DNA of 64,000 nucleotides. Origin: Companilactobacillus halodurans (GTDB lineage Bacteria > Bacillota > Bacilli > Lactobacillales > Lactobacillaceae). The stretch lies in the NCBI RefSeq assembly GCF_009600985.1, contig NZ_VDFP01000013.1, forward strand, positions 16,567-80,566, in the 5' to 3' direction. The notes beneath the pieces are model-generated. The model saw nothing but the letters and a program-made list of their open reading frames with translations, did no database searches and was not told the origin of the DNA. A program made the position numbers and the translations under genes. This document shows, in pieces, positions 44,995 to 54,349 of this stretch (its first letter is position 1; every line of letters begins with the position of its first letter).

Positions 44995-45026
44995 AACTAG
45001 ATGGATGAGAACAAGAGGGGGTTCTA

Positions 45027-46751
45027 ATGAAAGTATTAATGCCGTATCTTAAGCGCTATCGCAAAGATGTTTATATTGCTTTGATATCTATTGTTGCTTT
45101 AGTGTTTGCAACGCTTTGGCAACCGCGTTTATTGCAGGTGGTCATGAATGCAATTTTGAAAGGTGACAAAGCTACCATTTTTCAACAAGGCATCTTTTTG
45201 ATTGGATTAGCTGTGATTGGGATTATTGCGGGGATAATCAATACGATTTATTCAGCTCGGTTGGCTTTAGGCGTAGCAACGGACTTGCGAAGCGACTTAT
45301 ATAATCAAGTGCAATCATTTGCTTATGCTGATGTTGAAAAATTCTCTGCATCTAACTTAGCAGTGCGGATGACTAACGATATTAATCAAGTTCAACAAAT
45401 TGTGATGGCAGGATTTCAACAAATTAGTCGGATTCCACTGTTATTTTTAGGCGCATTTATTTTGGCAATGGTCACCATGCCACAACAATGGTGGATTCTT
45501 GTAGGAATGATGATAATTGTTTTCGCTGTTACTTGGTATTCATATCAAAAAATGAGCGATTATTTCACGCAGACGCAAGAAGATATCGATGACGTCAATA
45601 CGGTAGCACGTGAAAATCTAATGGGGATTCGTGTTGTTAAATCATTTGTCCAAGAACCAAACGAGATTTCCAAATTTTCTAAAGCTTCTGATAGATTGAC
45701 TGGTGTTACAGCAAAAATAGGTTACAACTTTGCTATTTTAATGCCAGCTTATTTCCTGACAGCCAATATTGCTGTCGTCTTATCAGTTTATCTAGTTGGA
45801 CAAAATTTGACCACGCATCCAACCTATTTAGCTGCTATCACAAGTTTTATTTCATATGTTATGCAAATTCTATTTGCCGTAATCAACGGTGGTTTCTTAA
45901 TGATTGCTGCTTCAAGAGCTAATATCTCGTTGGGCAGAATTGGCGAAGTTTTAAAAGCCAAGCCAAGCATGACTTATGTAAAAGGCGACCGTGGTCCTGT
46001 GGAAGGCGATGTTGAATTTGACCATGTTACTTTCACTTACCCTGGAGATGACGCGCCAACTTTGAAAGATATTAATTTCAAAGTGAAGGCCGGAGAAATG
46101 ATTGGCGTTGTCGGGGCAACTGGTTCAGGTAAAACAACTTTGGCACAGATGATTGCTCGTTTGTACGACCCCGATGAAGGTTCTGTAAAAGTTGGTGATA
46201 CTGATGTACGGCAGCTTCCAGAAAAATCTTTACTTGAGACGGTTGCTTATGTATTGCAACGATCGACTTTGTTTTCTGGTACCATCTCTGCCAATTTACG
46301 GCAAGTGAAAGCTGATGCCACGTCAAATCAAATGCAATGGGCAGCAGGAATCGCTCAAGCTTCAGAATTTATTGAACGATTGCCATTGACTTACGATGCA
46401 CCGGTCGAAGAACGTTCATCGAATTTCTCTGGCGGACAAAAGCAGCGTTTATCGATTACACGTGGCGTGATTGCTGAACCCAAAATTCTAATTTTAGATG
46501 ATGCGACATCTGCCTTAGATGCGAAATCTGAAAAATTAGTTCAAGAAGCGCTGGATAAAGATTTGACCAAAACGACAACAATTGTGATTGCTGAAAAAAT
46601 CTCGTCAATTATGCGTGCTGATCGAATTTTGGTATTGGATGATGGTCGTATCGTTGGCAATGGTACTCACCAAGAGTTAGTCGCCAATAATGCGGTCTAT
46701 CAACAAATTTATCAAACGCAAAAGGCTAAGGAGGGTGTAAATCATGGGTGA
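45027..46751 (+). CDS. Heterodimeric multidrug ABC exporter, subunit 1 (BmrC/LmrC-like)
   Basis: 574-residue half transporter: six membrane helices (about 1-310) and an ABC domain (about 320-574). Walker A is GATGSGKTT, Q-loop VLQRSTLFSG, signature FSGGQKQR and Walker B ILILDDATSALD. The residue after Walker B is Asp, not the catalytic Glu, which marks the degenerate-site subunit of heterodimeric exporters such as BmrCD and LmrCD. The usual switch His is replaced in IVIAEKISS. It overlaps its partner by 8 nt. Substrates are probably amphiphilic drugs or antibiotics. The leader attenuator upstream suggests antibiotic-responsive expression. Confidence 0.9.
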   Translation: MKVLMPYLKRYRKDVYIALISIVALVFATLWQPRLLQVVMNAILKGDKATIFQQGIFLIGLAVIGIIAGIINTIYSARLALGVATDLRSDLYNQVQSFAYADVEKFSASNLAVRMTNDINQVQQIVMAGFQQISRIPLLFLGAFILAMVTMPQQWWILVGMMIIVFAVTWYSYQKMSDYFTQTQEDIDDVNTVARENLMGIRVVKSFVQEPNEISKFSKASDRLTGVTAKIGYNFAILMPAYFLTANIAVVLSVYLVGQNLTTHPTYLAAITSFISYVMQILFAVINGGFLMIAASRANISLGRIGEVLKAKPSMTYVKGDRGPVEGDVEFDHVTFTYPGDDAPTLKDINFKVKAGEMIGVVGATGSGKTTLAQMIARLYDPDEGSVKVGDTDVRQLPEKSLLETVAYVLQRSTLFSGTISANLRQVKADATSNQMQWAAGIAQASEFIERLPLTYDAPVEERSSNFSGGQKQRLSITRGVIAEPKILILDDATSALDAKSEKLVQEALDKDLTKTTTIVIAEKISSIMRADRILVLDDGRIVGNGTHQELVANNAVYQQIYQTQKAKEGVNHG

Positions 46752-48525
46752 TTTAAGAAATGCTGGAAAATATTATTGGCATTACCTAAGAAAATATTGG
46801 TTTGGATTCATTATGACGGCCATTCTAATCGGTATTTCGACTGCTTGTATCGTTATTGCCCCCACTTATCTTGGCCGAGCGGTTTCGGAATTGACGACCT
46901 ATTTGCAGCAGTGGACTAATGAAGCAACCCGTCAAAATGCCAGTTTAGGAACATTCCATAAGACTTTGTGGATCTATCTTGGCTTATACTTTGGCGATGC
47001 TAGTACTTTATTGATAGCTAGTATGATTTTGGCTCGGATTACCGCCTACTCAACAGGTACGATGCGTGTCGGGTTATTTCGCAAGATGCAACGGATGCAA
47101 GTTCGTTATTTTGATTCCCACAGCAATGGCGATATTCTTGCTCGGTATACTTCTGATTTAGATAATATTTTTAACGCTATGAATCAAGCATTAATTGATA
47201 TTTTCTTGGCAATTGCCCAATTTATTGGAATACTGATCGTTATGTTCGACCAAAATACCACGATGGCCTGGGTCACAATGGGAACAACTCCCATCGCTTT
47301 GATAGTTGCGGGAATCGTGATGCAAAAAGCTAGCGTAGCGGTCAATCGTCAACAAGATGATGTCGGACAATTGAACGGTTATATCAATGAGCAAGTTACA
47401 GCTCAAAAGGTGATTATCACTAATGGTCTTCAAAAAGATTCAATTGCTGGTTTCAAAAAGCATAATCAAAAAGTTCGTAAATCAGCTACTTCTGGTTTGA
47501 TTTGGTCAGGAATTTTGAATCCATTGATGCAAGGGATGTCGCTACTAAATACAGCAATCGTTATTTTCTTTGGTTCTTGGTTTGCTCTAAATGGAACCTT
47601 ATCAACTGGAGCTGCCTTAGCATTGGTCGTAGTGTTCGTAAATTATGCGCAACAATATTATCAACCAATCATGTCATTGACGAGTCTTTATGGAATGATT
47701 CAGTTGGCAATTACTGGTGCCAGACGAGTGGATGAAGTTAGGAAGCAGCCTGATGAAATTGAGCCGGTTTCCGGAAAAACTTTGCCAGGAATTAAAAAAG
47801 AAGTTCAGATTTCGGATGTTCACTTCAGTTATTTACCAGGAAAAGAAATTTTGCACGGTGTCTCGATTTCGGTTCATAAGGGCGAGATGGTAGCTTTAGT
47901 TGGACCAACGGGCTCAGGTAAAACAACGGTCATGAATCTTTTGAACCGCTTCTATGATGTTGACAGTGGGAAAATCACGATTGATGGAACCGATGTTCGA
48001 GAATTTTCTTTAGATTAATTACGAAGAAATGTCGGAATCGTGTTACAAGATCCACAACTATTTTCAGGTACGATTGCTGATAACATTCGTTATGGTGACC
48101 CAACTGCGAATATGGAACGTGTGATTGATGCTGCTAAGCAAGCTAACATTCACGATTTCATTGTCAGTCTTCCAAAGGGTTATGAAACACTGGTGTCAGA
48201 TGAACAAAGTGTTTTCTCAGCTGGCCAAAAACAATTGATGTCAATTGCTAGAACGATTTTGACTAATCCACAGTTGTTGATTTTAGATGAGGCAACCTCT
48301 AACGTCGATACGGTTACGGAAGCTAATATTCAAGCAGCTATGGATCGTGTGATTCAAGGACGGACTAGTTTCGTTATTGCTCACAGATTGAAGACTATTT
48401 TAAATGCCGACAAGATTGTCGTTTTAAAAGATGGATCAATTATTGAACAAGGCAATCATGAAGCTTTGTTAGCAGAAAATGGTTTTTACGCAGGTCTTTA
48501 TCGTGATCAAATGGTGACAAATTAA
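46744..48525 (+). pseudogene. ABC exporter subunit 2 (BmrD/LmrD-like), interrupted by an in-frame stop
   Basis: Full frame of 593 codons with one TAA at codon 425 (48016-48018), between REFSLD and [12 protein letters not shown]. Upstream part: six helices and ABC domain with Walker A GPTGSGKTT. Downstream part, same frame: Q-loop, signature FSAGQKQL, Walker [13 protein letters not shown] with the catalytic Glu, and switch His in VIAHRLKT. A single base change in a Ser, Gln, Lys, Leu, Tyr or Glu codon explains the stop. The truncated product lacks the catalytic Glu and signature, so the exporter would be inactive unless the stop is read through or is an error. The downstream fragment has no obvious own ribosome site. 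Confidence 0.88.
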
Positions 48526-48531
48526 ATAATT

Positions 48532-48563
48532 AAATGACATTCTCTTTTGAATGTCATTTTTGT
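48532..48563 (+). terminator. Terminator of the ABC exporter operon
   Basis: Perfect AAATGACATTC and GAATGTCATTT arms around a six-base loop, then T. Confidence 0.88.
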
Positions 48564-48608
48564 TATATCTCTGATTTGAGGGGATAATATTTTTATGAGG
48601 AGGTAACG

Positions 48609-49532
48609 ATGAACTTATTTGAAAAAGAATTGATGGATAAAAAGACGAATTATTTCATCATAGATTCTAGTTCCAGTGCTGAACACAATGATGTTGATTT
48701 CAAGTATTACAGTTATCAAAATCGTAATAATAATCAGCTCCATAAAAACGATTTGATAATTTATCGTCGTTCAGGCAGTGGATCTGAATGGGGTAATGAA
48801 TTTTACTTGTATGGTGCTGGTAAATTTGGGGACGTTATTGCTAAAGATCCTCAAAGTGGCAATGACATCGTTGCTATCGAACAACCATATTTGTTTTCGC
48901 ATCGCTTGATGAAGCAGAATCTTCGTACTTTTGACTGGAAGTTTCGAAAATTTAAAGGCAAGTGGTCCAATTTTTTCAACATGAATGGTATTACTAAAAT
49001 TACGAAAGATGATTTTGTCGGATTGTTAAGTCGTCAACTTGATATGTCCAAAGAAACAAGCAATTTGTCTCTAGCTGAAGAATCGATTGCTGTTAAATGT
49101 TATCAAGCTGAAAGAAAAGAAGCTTATTTTATTGGCGATGAAGTTAAAGGGACTCCGTCTCGAAGAGCTGTTGATAAATTTTTTACCGATAAAGTAAAAT
49201 TTATTTATCATTATAAATCTGCTTTGACAGGTGATACTGATGAAGACAATTTAGTGGCTGTAAGAATTGTTCCTTGGGAAGATGACCCTAAGATTCGACT
49301 TGACCCCCGAAATGGTATTTGTTTAACAAAAAAATTAGCTAAAGCCTTTGTTCAAGGCTATTTCACCTTGACTGATGATGGACGTATCACGCTATCTAAT
49401 TTGGCATCTGCTGAACCAATAATCAATAAAACACTAAATAAATATAAAAATAGAAAAATATATATGAATAAGCAATACTCTCCTAATAAGAAATATTTAA
49501 ACTACCATCGCGAACATATTTTTAAAAGATAG
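48609..49532 (+). CDS. Degenerate HNH-type restriction endonuclease-like protein
   Basis: 307 residues. The N-terminal half (about 10-100) resembles a PUA/EVE-like sensor fold found before HNH domains (FKYYSYQNRNNNQLHKNDLIIYRR). The C-terminal half follows the HNH restriction-endonuclease pattern: VRIVPWEDDPKIRLDPRNGICLTKKLAKAF (read in parts), GYFTLTDDGRI and YLNYHREHIF. In active relatives the first motif reads as H-I-x-P-W; here it is R-I-V-P-W, and the later His is also missing, leaving only the Asn. Catalysis is doubtful. AGGAGG before the ATG is strong. It may be a decayed nuclease or a repurposed DNA-binding protein. Confidence 0.7.
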   Translation: MNLFEKELMDKKTNYFIIDSSSSAEHNDVDFKYYSYQNRNNNQLHKNDLIIYRRSGSGSEWGNEFYLYGAGKFGDVIAKDPQSGNDIVAIEQPYLFSHRLMKQNLRTFDWKFRKFKGKWSNFFNMNGITKITKDDFVGLLSRQLDMSKETSNLSLAEESIAVKCYQAERKEAYFIGDEVKGTPSRRAVDKFFTDKVKFIYHYKSALTGDTDEDNLVAVRIVPWEDDPKIRLDPRNGICLTKKLAKAFVQGYFTLTDDGRITLSNLASAEPIINKTLNKYKNRKIYMNKQYSPNKKYLNYHREHIFKR

Positions 49533-49537
49533 AGCTA

Positions 49538-49678
49538 TTGACTTATCAGTGAACGCTTTGTATTATATGTACAACAACTTTTAATTAAGTCCAGCGAGGC
49601 TTAGAAAGTAAACAAGTATAGAGAGTAATCTCTAAAACAAAAACTTTCTTTGTCAGCTGGCAGAGAAAGTTTTTTTAT
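49538..49678 (+). promoter_or_regulatory. Promoter and PyrR-type attenuator, module 1
   Basis: Promoter TTGACT (49538-49543), 17-base spacer, TATTAT (49561-49566). The leader holds a PyrR-binding motif AGTCCAGCGAGGCTTAGAAAG (49588-49608), a small TAGAGA/TCTCTA hairpin, and a terminator pairing AAACTTTCT (49641-49649) with AGAAAGTTT (49664-49672) before a T-run. No gene follows directly; a second complete module lies 70 nt further on. With UMP high, PyrR binding favours termination. Confidence 0.82.
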
Positions 49679-49751
49679 TACTATATAATTAATCAACTTA
49701 AATTAATTTAATAAAATAGTTGTTTATATTAAAATTATTCTAATTTTACCA

Positions 49752-49977
49752 TTGACGAAGTGCTGAGATGTTTGTATTATAAGAGCAATAACTTTTAAGA
49801 AAGTCCAGAGAGGCTCAAAAGCGAATGATAAACGGAGAGGATTCTCCCAAGCTTCGCGTACTGGTAAAAGTTTTAATATTTGAATTTTTAATTGGATCCA
49901 GTGAGGTCCCAAAGGTTCAGTCTAAATCAATCGTCAGAGACAAAACTTTAGGGATGCTGGTAAGCATCCCTTTTTAT
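49752..49977 (+). promoter_or_regulatory. Promoter and PyrR-type attenuator, module 2, upstream of carA
   Basis: Promoter TTGACG (49752-49757), 17-base spacer, TATTAT (49775-49780). First PyrR motif AAGTCCAGAGAGGCTCAAAAG (49801-49821) matches the ARUCCNGNGAGGYU consensus. A second, weaker motif is at 49896-49915 (ATCCAGTGAGGTCCC). The terminator pairs GGGATGCT with AGCATCCC (49951-49970) before T's, 32 nt ahead of carA. This is the classical UMP-responsive control of pyrimidine genes. Confidence 0.88.
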
Positions 49978-50008
49978 GTACCAAATTTTATCAATTCGGA
50001 GGACAAAC

Positions 50009-51067
50009 ATGAAAAGATACCTAGTTTTTGAAGATGGAACATACTTTGAAGGTACGGCTTTTGGCAGCGACACAGAAACAATCGGCGAACTTGTTTTTAC
50101 AACAGGGATGAGCGGATATCAAGAAACGATTACCGATCAATCATATAACGGACAGATTATTAACTTCTGTACCCCAATGATCGGTAATTACGGTGTTGCT
50201 GAAAAATTTAATGAATCACAAAAGCCTACTATAAAGGGCGTATTAGCCCGAGAAATAACCGATGTCACAGGAAACTATCAAAGTGAAATGACAATCGATG
50301 AATTCTTGAAACAAGAAAATGTCCCCGGTATCCGACGAATTGATACACGTGCAATAACGTTAAAAATAAGAAAAGCTGGCTCTTTAAAAGCCGCAATTGT
50401 CGATGATTTAGATTCAGGTCTAGTAGATCAAATCAGTACTTGGAAATTAGACGATAACCAGTTACAAAAAAGCATTAACCCCACACCAAAAAGTTTTTCA
50501 GGTAGCGGCAAGCATGTCGTAGTCTTGGATTTTGGATACAAAGAAAGTATTGTATCGGAACTGACTAAACGGTGCTTGAAAGTTACAGTTGTACCCGGAA
50601 ATACTTCTTTAGAAGAGATTGAAAATTTGAAACCAGATGGAATTATGTTGAGCAATGGACCTGGAGATCCAACTCGTCATATGGATGTTTTGCCAAATAT
50701 CGTTGCTTTGGAAAAATGTTATCCAGTCTTTGGAATCTGCATGGGACACCAATTGTTGTGTTTAGCTAATGGTGCCAAAACTTTCAAAATGAAATTTGGG
50801 CACCGTGGCTTCAATCATCCCGTGAAGGATTTAGCGACAGGTCAAATTTACTTTACATCACAAAATCACGGTTATGCTGTGGATGAAAAATCGGTTGAAC
50901 AAACTGATTTGAAGATTACTCAAATTGAATTGAATGACCAAACAGTGGAGGGCGTGGAACACAATAAATATCAAGCCTTCTCTGTTCAATTTCACCCAGA
51001 CGCAAAACCGGGCCCACACGATGCTGATTTCTTATTTAATAAATTCTGGGACATGATTAATAAATAA
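50009..51067 (+). CDS. carA: Carbamoyl-phosphate synthase small subunit
   Basis: 352-residue glutamine amidotransferase subunit that supplies ammonia to CarB for carbamoyl phosphate, the first step to pyrimidines and arginine. The N-terminal CPSase domain has [17 protein letters not shown]. The class I GATase domain has nucleophile Cys244 in FGICMGHQ. The C-terminal triad region reads [11 protein letters not shown]; most relatives have HPE, so a conservative Glu-to-Asp change is seen. The start at 50009 follows CGGAGGA; upstream in-frame starts lie in the attenuator. carB follows after 16 nt. Controlled by the PyrR attenuator. Confidence 0.95.
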   Translation: MKRYLVFEDGTYFEGTAFGSDTETIGELVFTTGMSGYQETITDQSYNGQIINFCTPMIGNYGVAEKFNESQKPTIKGVLAREITDVTGNYQSEMTIDEFLKQENVPGIRRIDTRAITLKIRKAGSLKAAIVDDLDSGLVDQISTWKLDDNQLQKSINPTPKSFSGSGKHVVVLDFGYKESIVSELTKRCLKVTVVPGNTSLEEIENLKPDGIMLSNGPGDPTRHMDVLPNIVALEKCYPVFGICMGHQLLCLANGAKTFKMKFGHRGFNHPVKDLATGQIYFTSQNHGYAVDEKSVEQTDLKITQIELNDQTVEGVEHNKYQAFSVQFHPDAKPGPHDADFLFNKFWDMINK

Positions 51068-51083
51068 TTGGAGGGGAATTAAA

Positions 51084-54000
51084 TTGCCAAAAAGAACAGA
51101 TCTTAAAAAAATTATGATTATCGGTTCTGGTCCAATTATTATTGGTCAAGCTGCCGAATTCGATTACTCAGGAACACAAGCCTGCCTAGCATTAAAATAA
51201 GAAGGCTATGAAACAGTTTTAATCAATTCCAATCCTGCAACGATTATGACTGACAAGCATATTGCTGATAAAGTTTATATCGAGCCAATTACGTTGGAAT
51301 TTGTGGAAAAAGTCTTAGTTAAAGAACATCCTGATGCCATTATTCCGACATTAGGTGGTCAAACAGGTTTAAATATGGCCGTTCAATTGAAACAAGCGGG
51401 AATTTTGGACCAGTTAGACATTGAAATCATTGGAACAAAATTAGATACCATCAATGAAGCTGAAGATCGTGAAGAATTTAAAGAATTAATGAAGCAGTTG
51501 CACGAACCAGTGCCAGCCTCAAAATCGACTCACAATTATCCCGATGCTAAAAAATTCGTAGATAGCATTGGTTTTCCAGTTATTATCCGTCCTGCTTTTA
51601 CCATGGGTGGAACTGGTGGAGGAGTTGCTCATGATTATCAGGAACTCGAAGAAATCGTTGAACGTGGTCTAAAAGCATCGCCATCGACAGAAGTATTGAT
51701 TGAACAAAGTATTGCTGGCTTTAAGGAAATTGAATTTGAAGTTATACGAGATAGTGCCGACAATGCCTTGGCAGTTTGTCATATGGAAAATGTTGACCCC
51801 GTAGGAATTCATACAGGTGATTCGATTGTTGTGTCACCAATTCAAACTTTGACAGATCCCGAAGTCCAAAAATTGCGTGATGTCTCATTAAAAATTATTC
51901 GAGCTTTAAAAATTGAGGGTGGCTGTAATGTGCAATTAGCTATCGATACGAAGACTAGCAATTACTTCATTATTGAAGTTAATCCTCGTGTCAGCCGTTC
52001 TTCAGCTTTAGCTTCTAAAGCAACTGGTTATTCGATTGCTAAAATTGCGGCTAAAATTTCGGTTGGTCTAACGCTTGATGAAATCGTCAATCCTATAACA
52101 GGTAAGACTTTTGCTCAATTTGAACCAGCATTGGACTATGTCGTCTGCAAAATCCCACGCTGGCCGTTTGATAAATTCTCTAAAGCCGACAGAACCATTG
52201 GAACGCAGATGAAAGCAACTGGGGAAGTTATGGCCCTTGGTCGCAATATTGAAGAAGCTTTCCAAAAAGCAGTTCGGTCACTAGAAATCGACCAATCAGA
52301 TTTGATTATGGATTCATTATCTGACAAACCGTTGGATGAATTGGAAGAATATGTTCAGACTCCAACTGATGATCGATTGTTCTATATTGCCGAATTGTTG
52401 AGAAGGAATGTTTCTTATGAAACTATTAATCAGCTAACAAAGATTAATCCTTACTTCTTAGCTAAATTGAAGAATATTATCAATTATGAAAAAGTCCTAA
52501 CTGGAGGCACCCTAGATAAAGAAATCGTTGTTGGCGCTAAGCAATTAGGCTATTCAGACAAAACCATTGCCCGTTTGAATAATCTAGATGAAGATATTAT
52601 TCGTCATTTCCGTATTCAAAGCGACATTTTACCAACTTATAAGACAGTTGATACTTGTGCTGGCGAGTTTGCAGCGGAGACACCTTATTTTTACAGTACT
52701 TATGAAACAGAAAATGAATCGACCAAGATGTCTGACAAATCAGTTTTGATTTTAGGTTCTGGTCCAATCAGAATTGGTCAAGGAATCGAATTTGATTATT
52801 CAACTGTTCACTGCGTTAGAGCTGTTCAACAAATGGGTTATAAAGCAATCGTAATCAACAATAATCCAGAAACTGTTTCAACTGATTATTCAGTAGCTGA
52901 TAAATTATATTTTGAACCATTGACATTAGAAGATGTTTTGAATGTTTGCGACCTAGAACAACCAATCGGAGCTATTGTTCAATTTGGTGGTCAAACTTCA
53001 GTTAACTTGGCTGAACCATTGAAAGAAAATGGCATCAAAATCCTTGGTACGCAAGTTGAAGATATCAATCGTGCTGAAGACCGTGATTTATTCGATCAAA
53101 TCATCAAAAAGCTACAAATTCCACAACCTGCTGGAGGCACAGCTACATCGCAAGAAGGCGCTCTAGAAGTTGCCCATAAAATTGGTTATCCAGTTTTGAT
53201 TCGTCCTAGTTATGTTTTAGGTGGTCGGGCCATGGAAATTGTCAGATCTGATGAAGAATTGGATAAGTACATGCATGAGGCTGTCCATGTTTCAAATAAT
53301 CATCCAGTCTTAATTGATACTTATTTGACGGGACGTGAATGTGAAATCGATGCTTTGAGTGATGGGAAAAATGTTTTATTGCCAGGAATTATCGAACACG
53401 TTGAAAGATCAGGCGTGCATTCGGGTGATTCAATGGCTGTTTATCCACCACAAAATATTTCTGATGAAGTGCAAAGTCAGATTGTTGAATATGCAAAACT
53501 TTTAGCTAAGGAATTGCATTGTATTGGGATTATGAATGTTCAATTCGTCATTCACGAGAATCAAGCTTACGTGATTGAAGTTAATCCTCGGGCTAGTCGG
53601 ACAGTGCCTTTCTTAAGTAAAGTTACAAGCATTCAAATGGCTCGAATCGCAACTAAATTAATCTTGGGTGCCAACTTTGATACCTTAGGATTAGAACCAG
53701 GCTTGGAACCAGAATCTCGCTTGATTCATGTGAAAGCTCCAACATTCTCCTTTAACAAATTGAATGATGTCGACAGCGCTTTAGGTCCTGAAATGAAATC
53801 AACTGGTGAAGTTATGGGTTCAGGCCTGAACTACACCGAGGCACTCTATAAAGCCTTTGAAGCAACGAACCAACACATTAAAGATGCCGGAAATGTTTTG
53901 ATTACCGTCAACGATAATGACAAAAAAGAGGCTAGTGCTTTAGCACAACGTTTCAGTCATGTAGGTTTCCAAATCCTTGCTACTAAAGGAACGGCAGCTT

Positions 54001-54260
54001 ACTTTGAAAAATGCGGCATCAAAGCTAAAGTTATTCCAGAAGTTGGTCTCGCCAAAGAAGACATTATCTATTACTTGAGCCACAACAAGATTCAACTTTT
54101 GATAAATACTTTAGGCGAGAGCAGAAGTCAGCATTCTGATGGCTATATTATTCGTCAAAATGCCGTACTCAATTCAGTGCCACTTTATACGTCGCTTGAT
54201 ACAGCAGATGCCATTTTAAAAGTTTTAGAAAAACGGTTTATTAGTGTAACTCCACTTTAA
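51084..54260 (+). pseudogene. carB: Carbamoyl-phosphate synthase large subunit, stop at codon 39
   Basis: Frame of 1058 codons from TTG 51084 (behind GGAGGGG), interrupted by TAA at 51198-51200. The context [28 protein letters not shown] shows that Glu (GAA) is expected, so a single G-to-T change explains it. Everything after is intact: two ATP-grasp halves ([26 protein letters not shown]), [14 protein letters not shown] and [14 protein letters not shown], and the C-terminal allosteric MGS-like domain. Loss would block carbamoyl phosphate synthesis, giving dependence on arginine and pyrimidines. Restart at ATG 51246 would lack the first ATP-grasp preamble. Sequence error cannot be excluded. 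Confidence 0.9.
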
Positions 54261-54290
54261 AAAAATATTTATTGGCTTTAATTGCGTAAG

Positions 54291-54331
54291 AAAAGCAACC
54301 TAATCTAATTTTAGAAAAGGTTGCTTTTTTG
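54291..54331. terminator. Terminator between carB and sbcC
   Basis: AAAAGCAACC and GGTTGCTTTT arms around an 18-base loop, T-run after. Usable by both converging genes. Confidence 0.82.
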
Positions 54332-54349
54332 CGTATTTAGTTTTCAAGT

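Noticed and set aside
50985..51010. Inactive CarA from the HPD instead of HPE motif
   Set aside because: Asp can replace Glu conservatively and Cys244 and His are kept, so loss of function is not supported.
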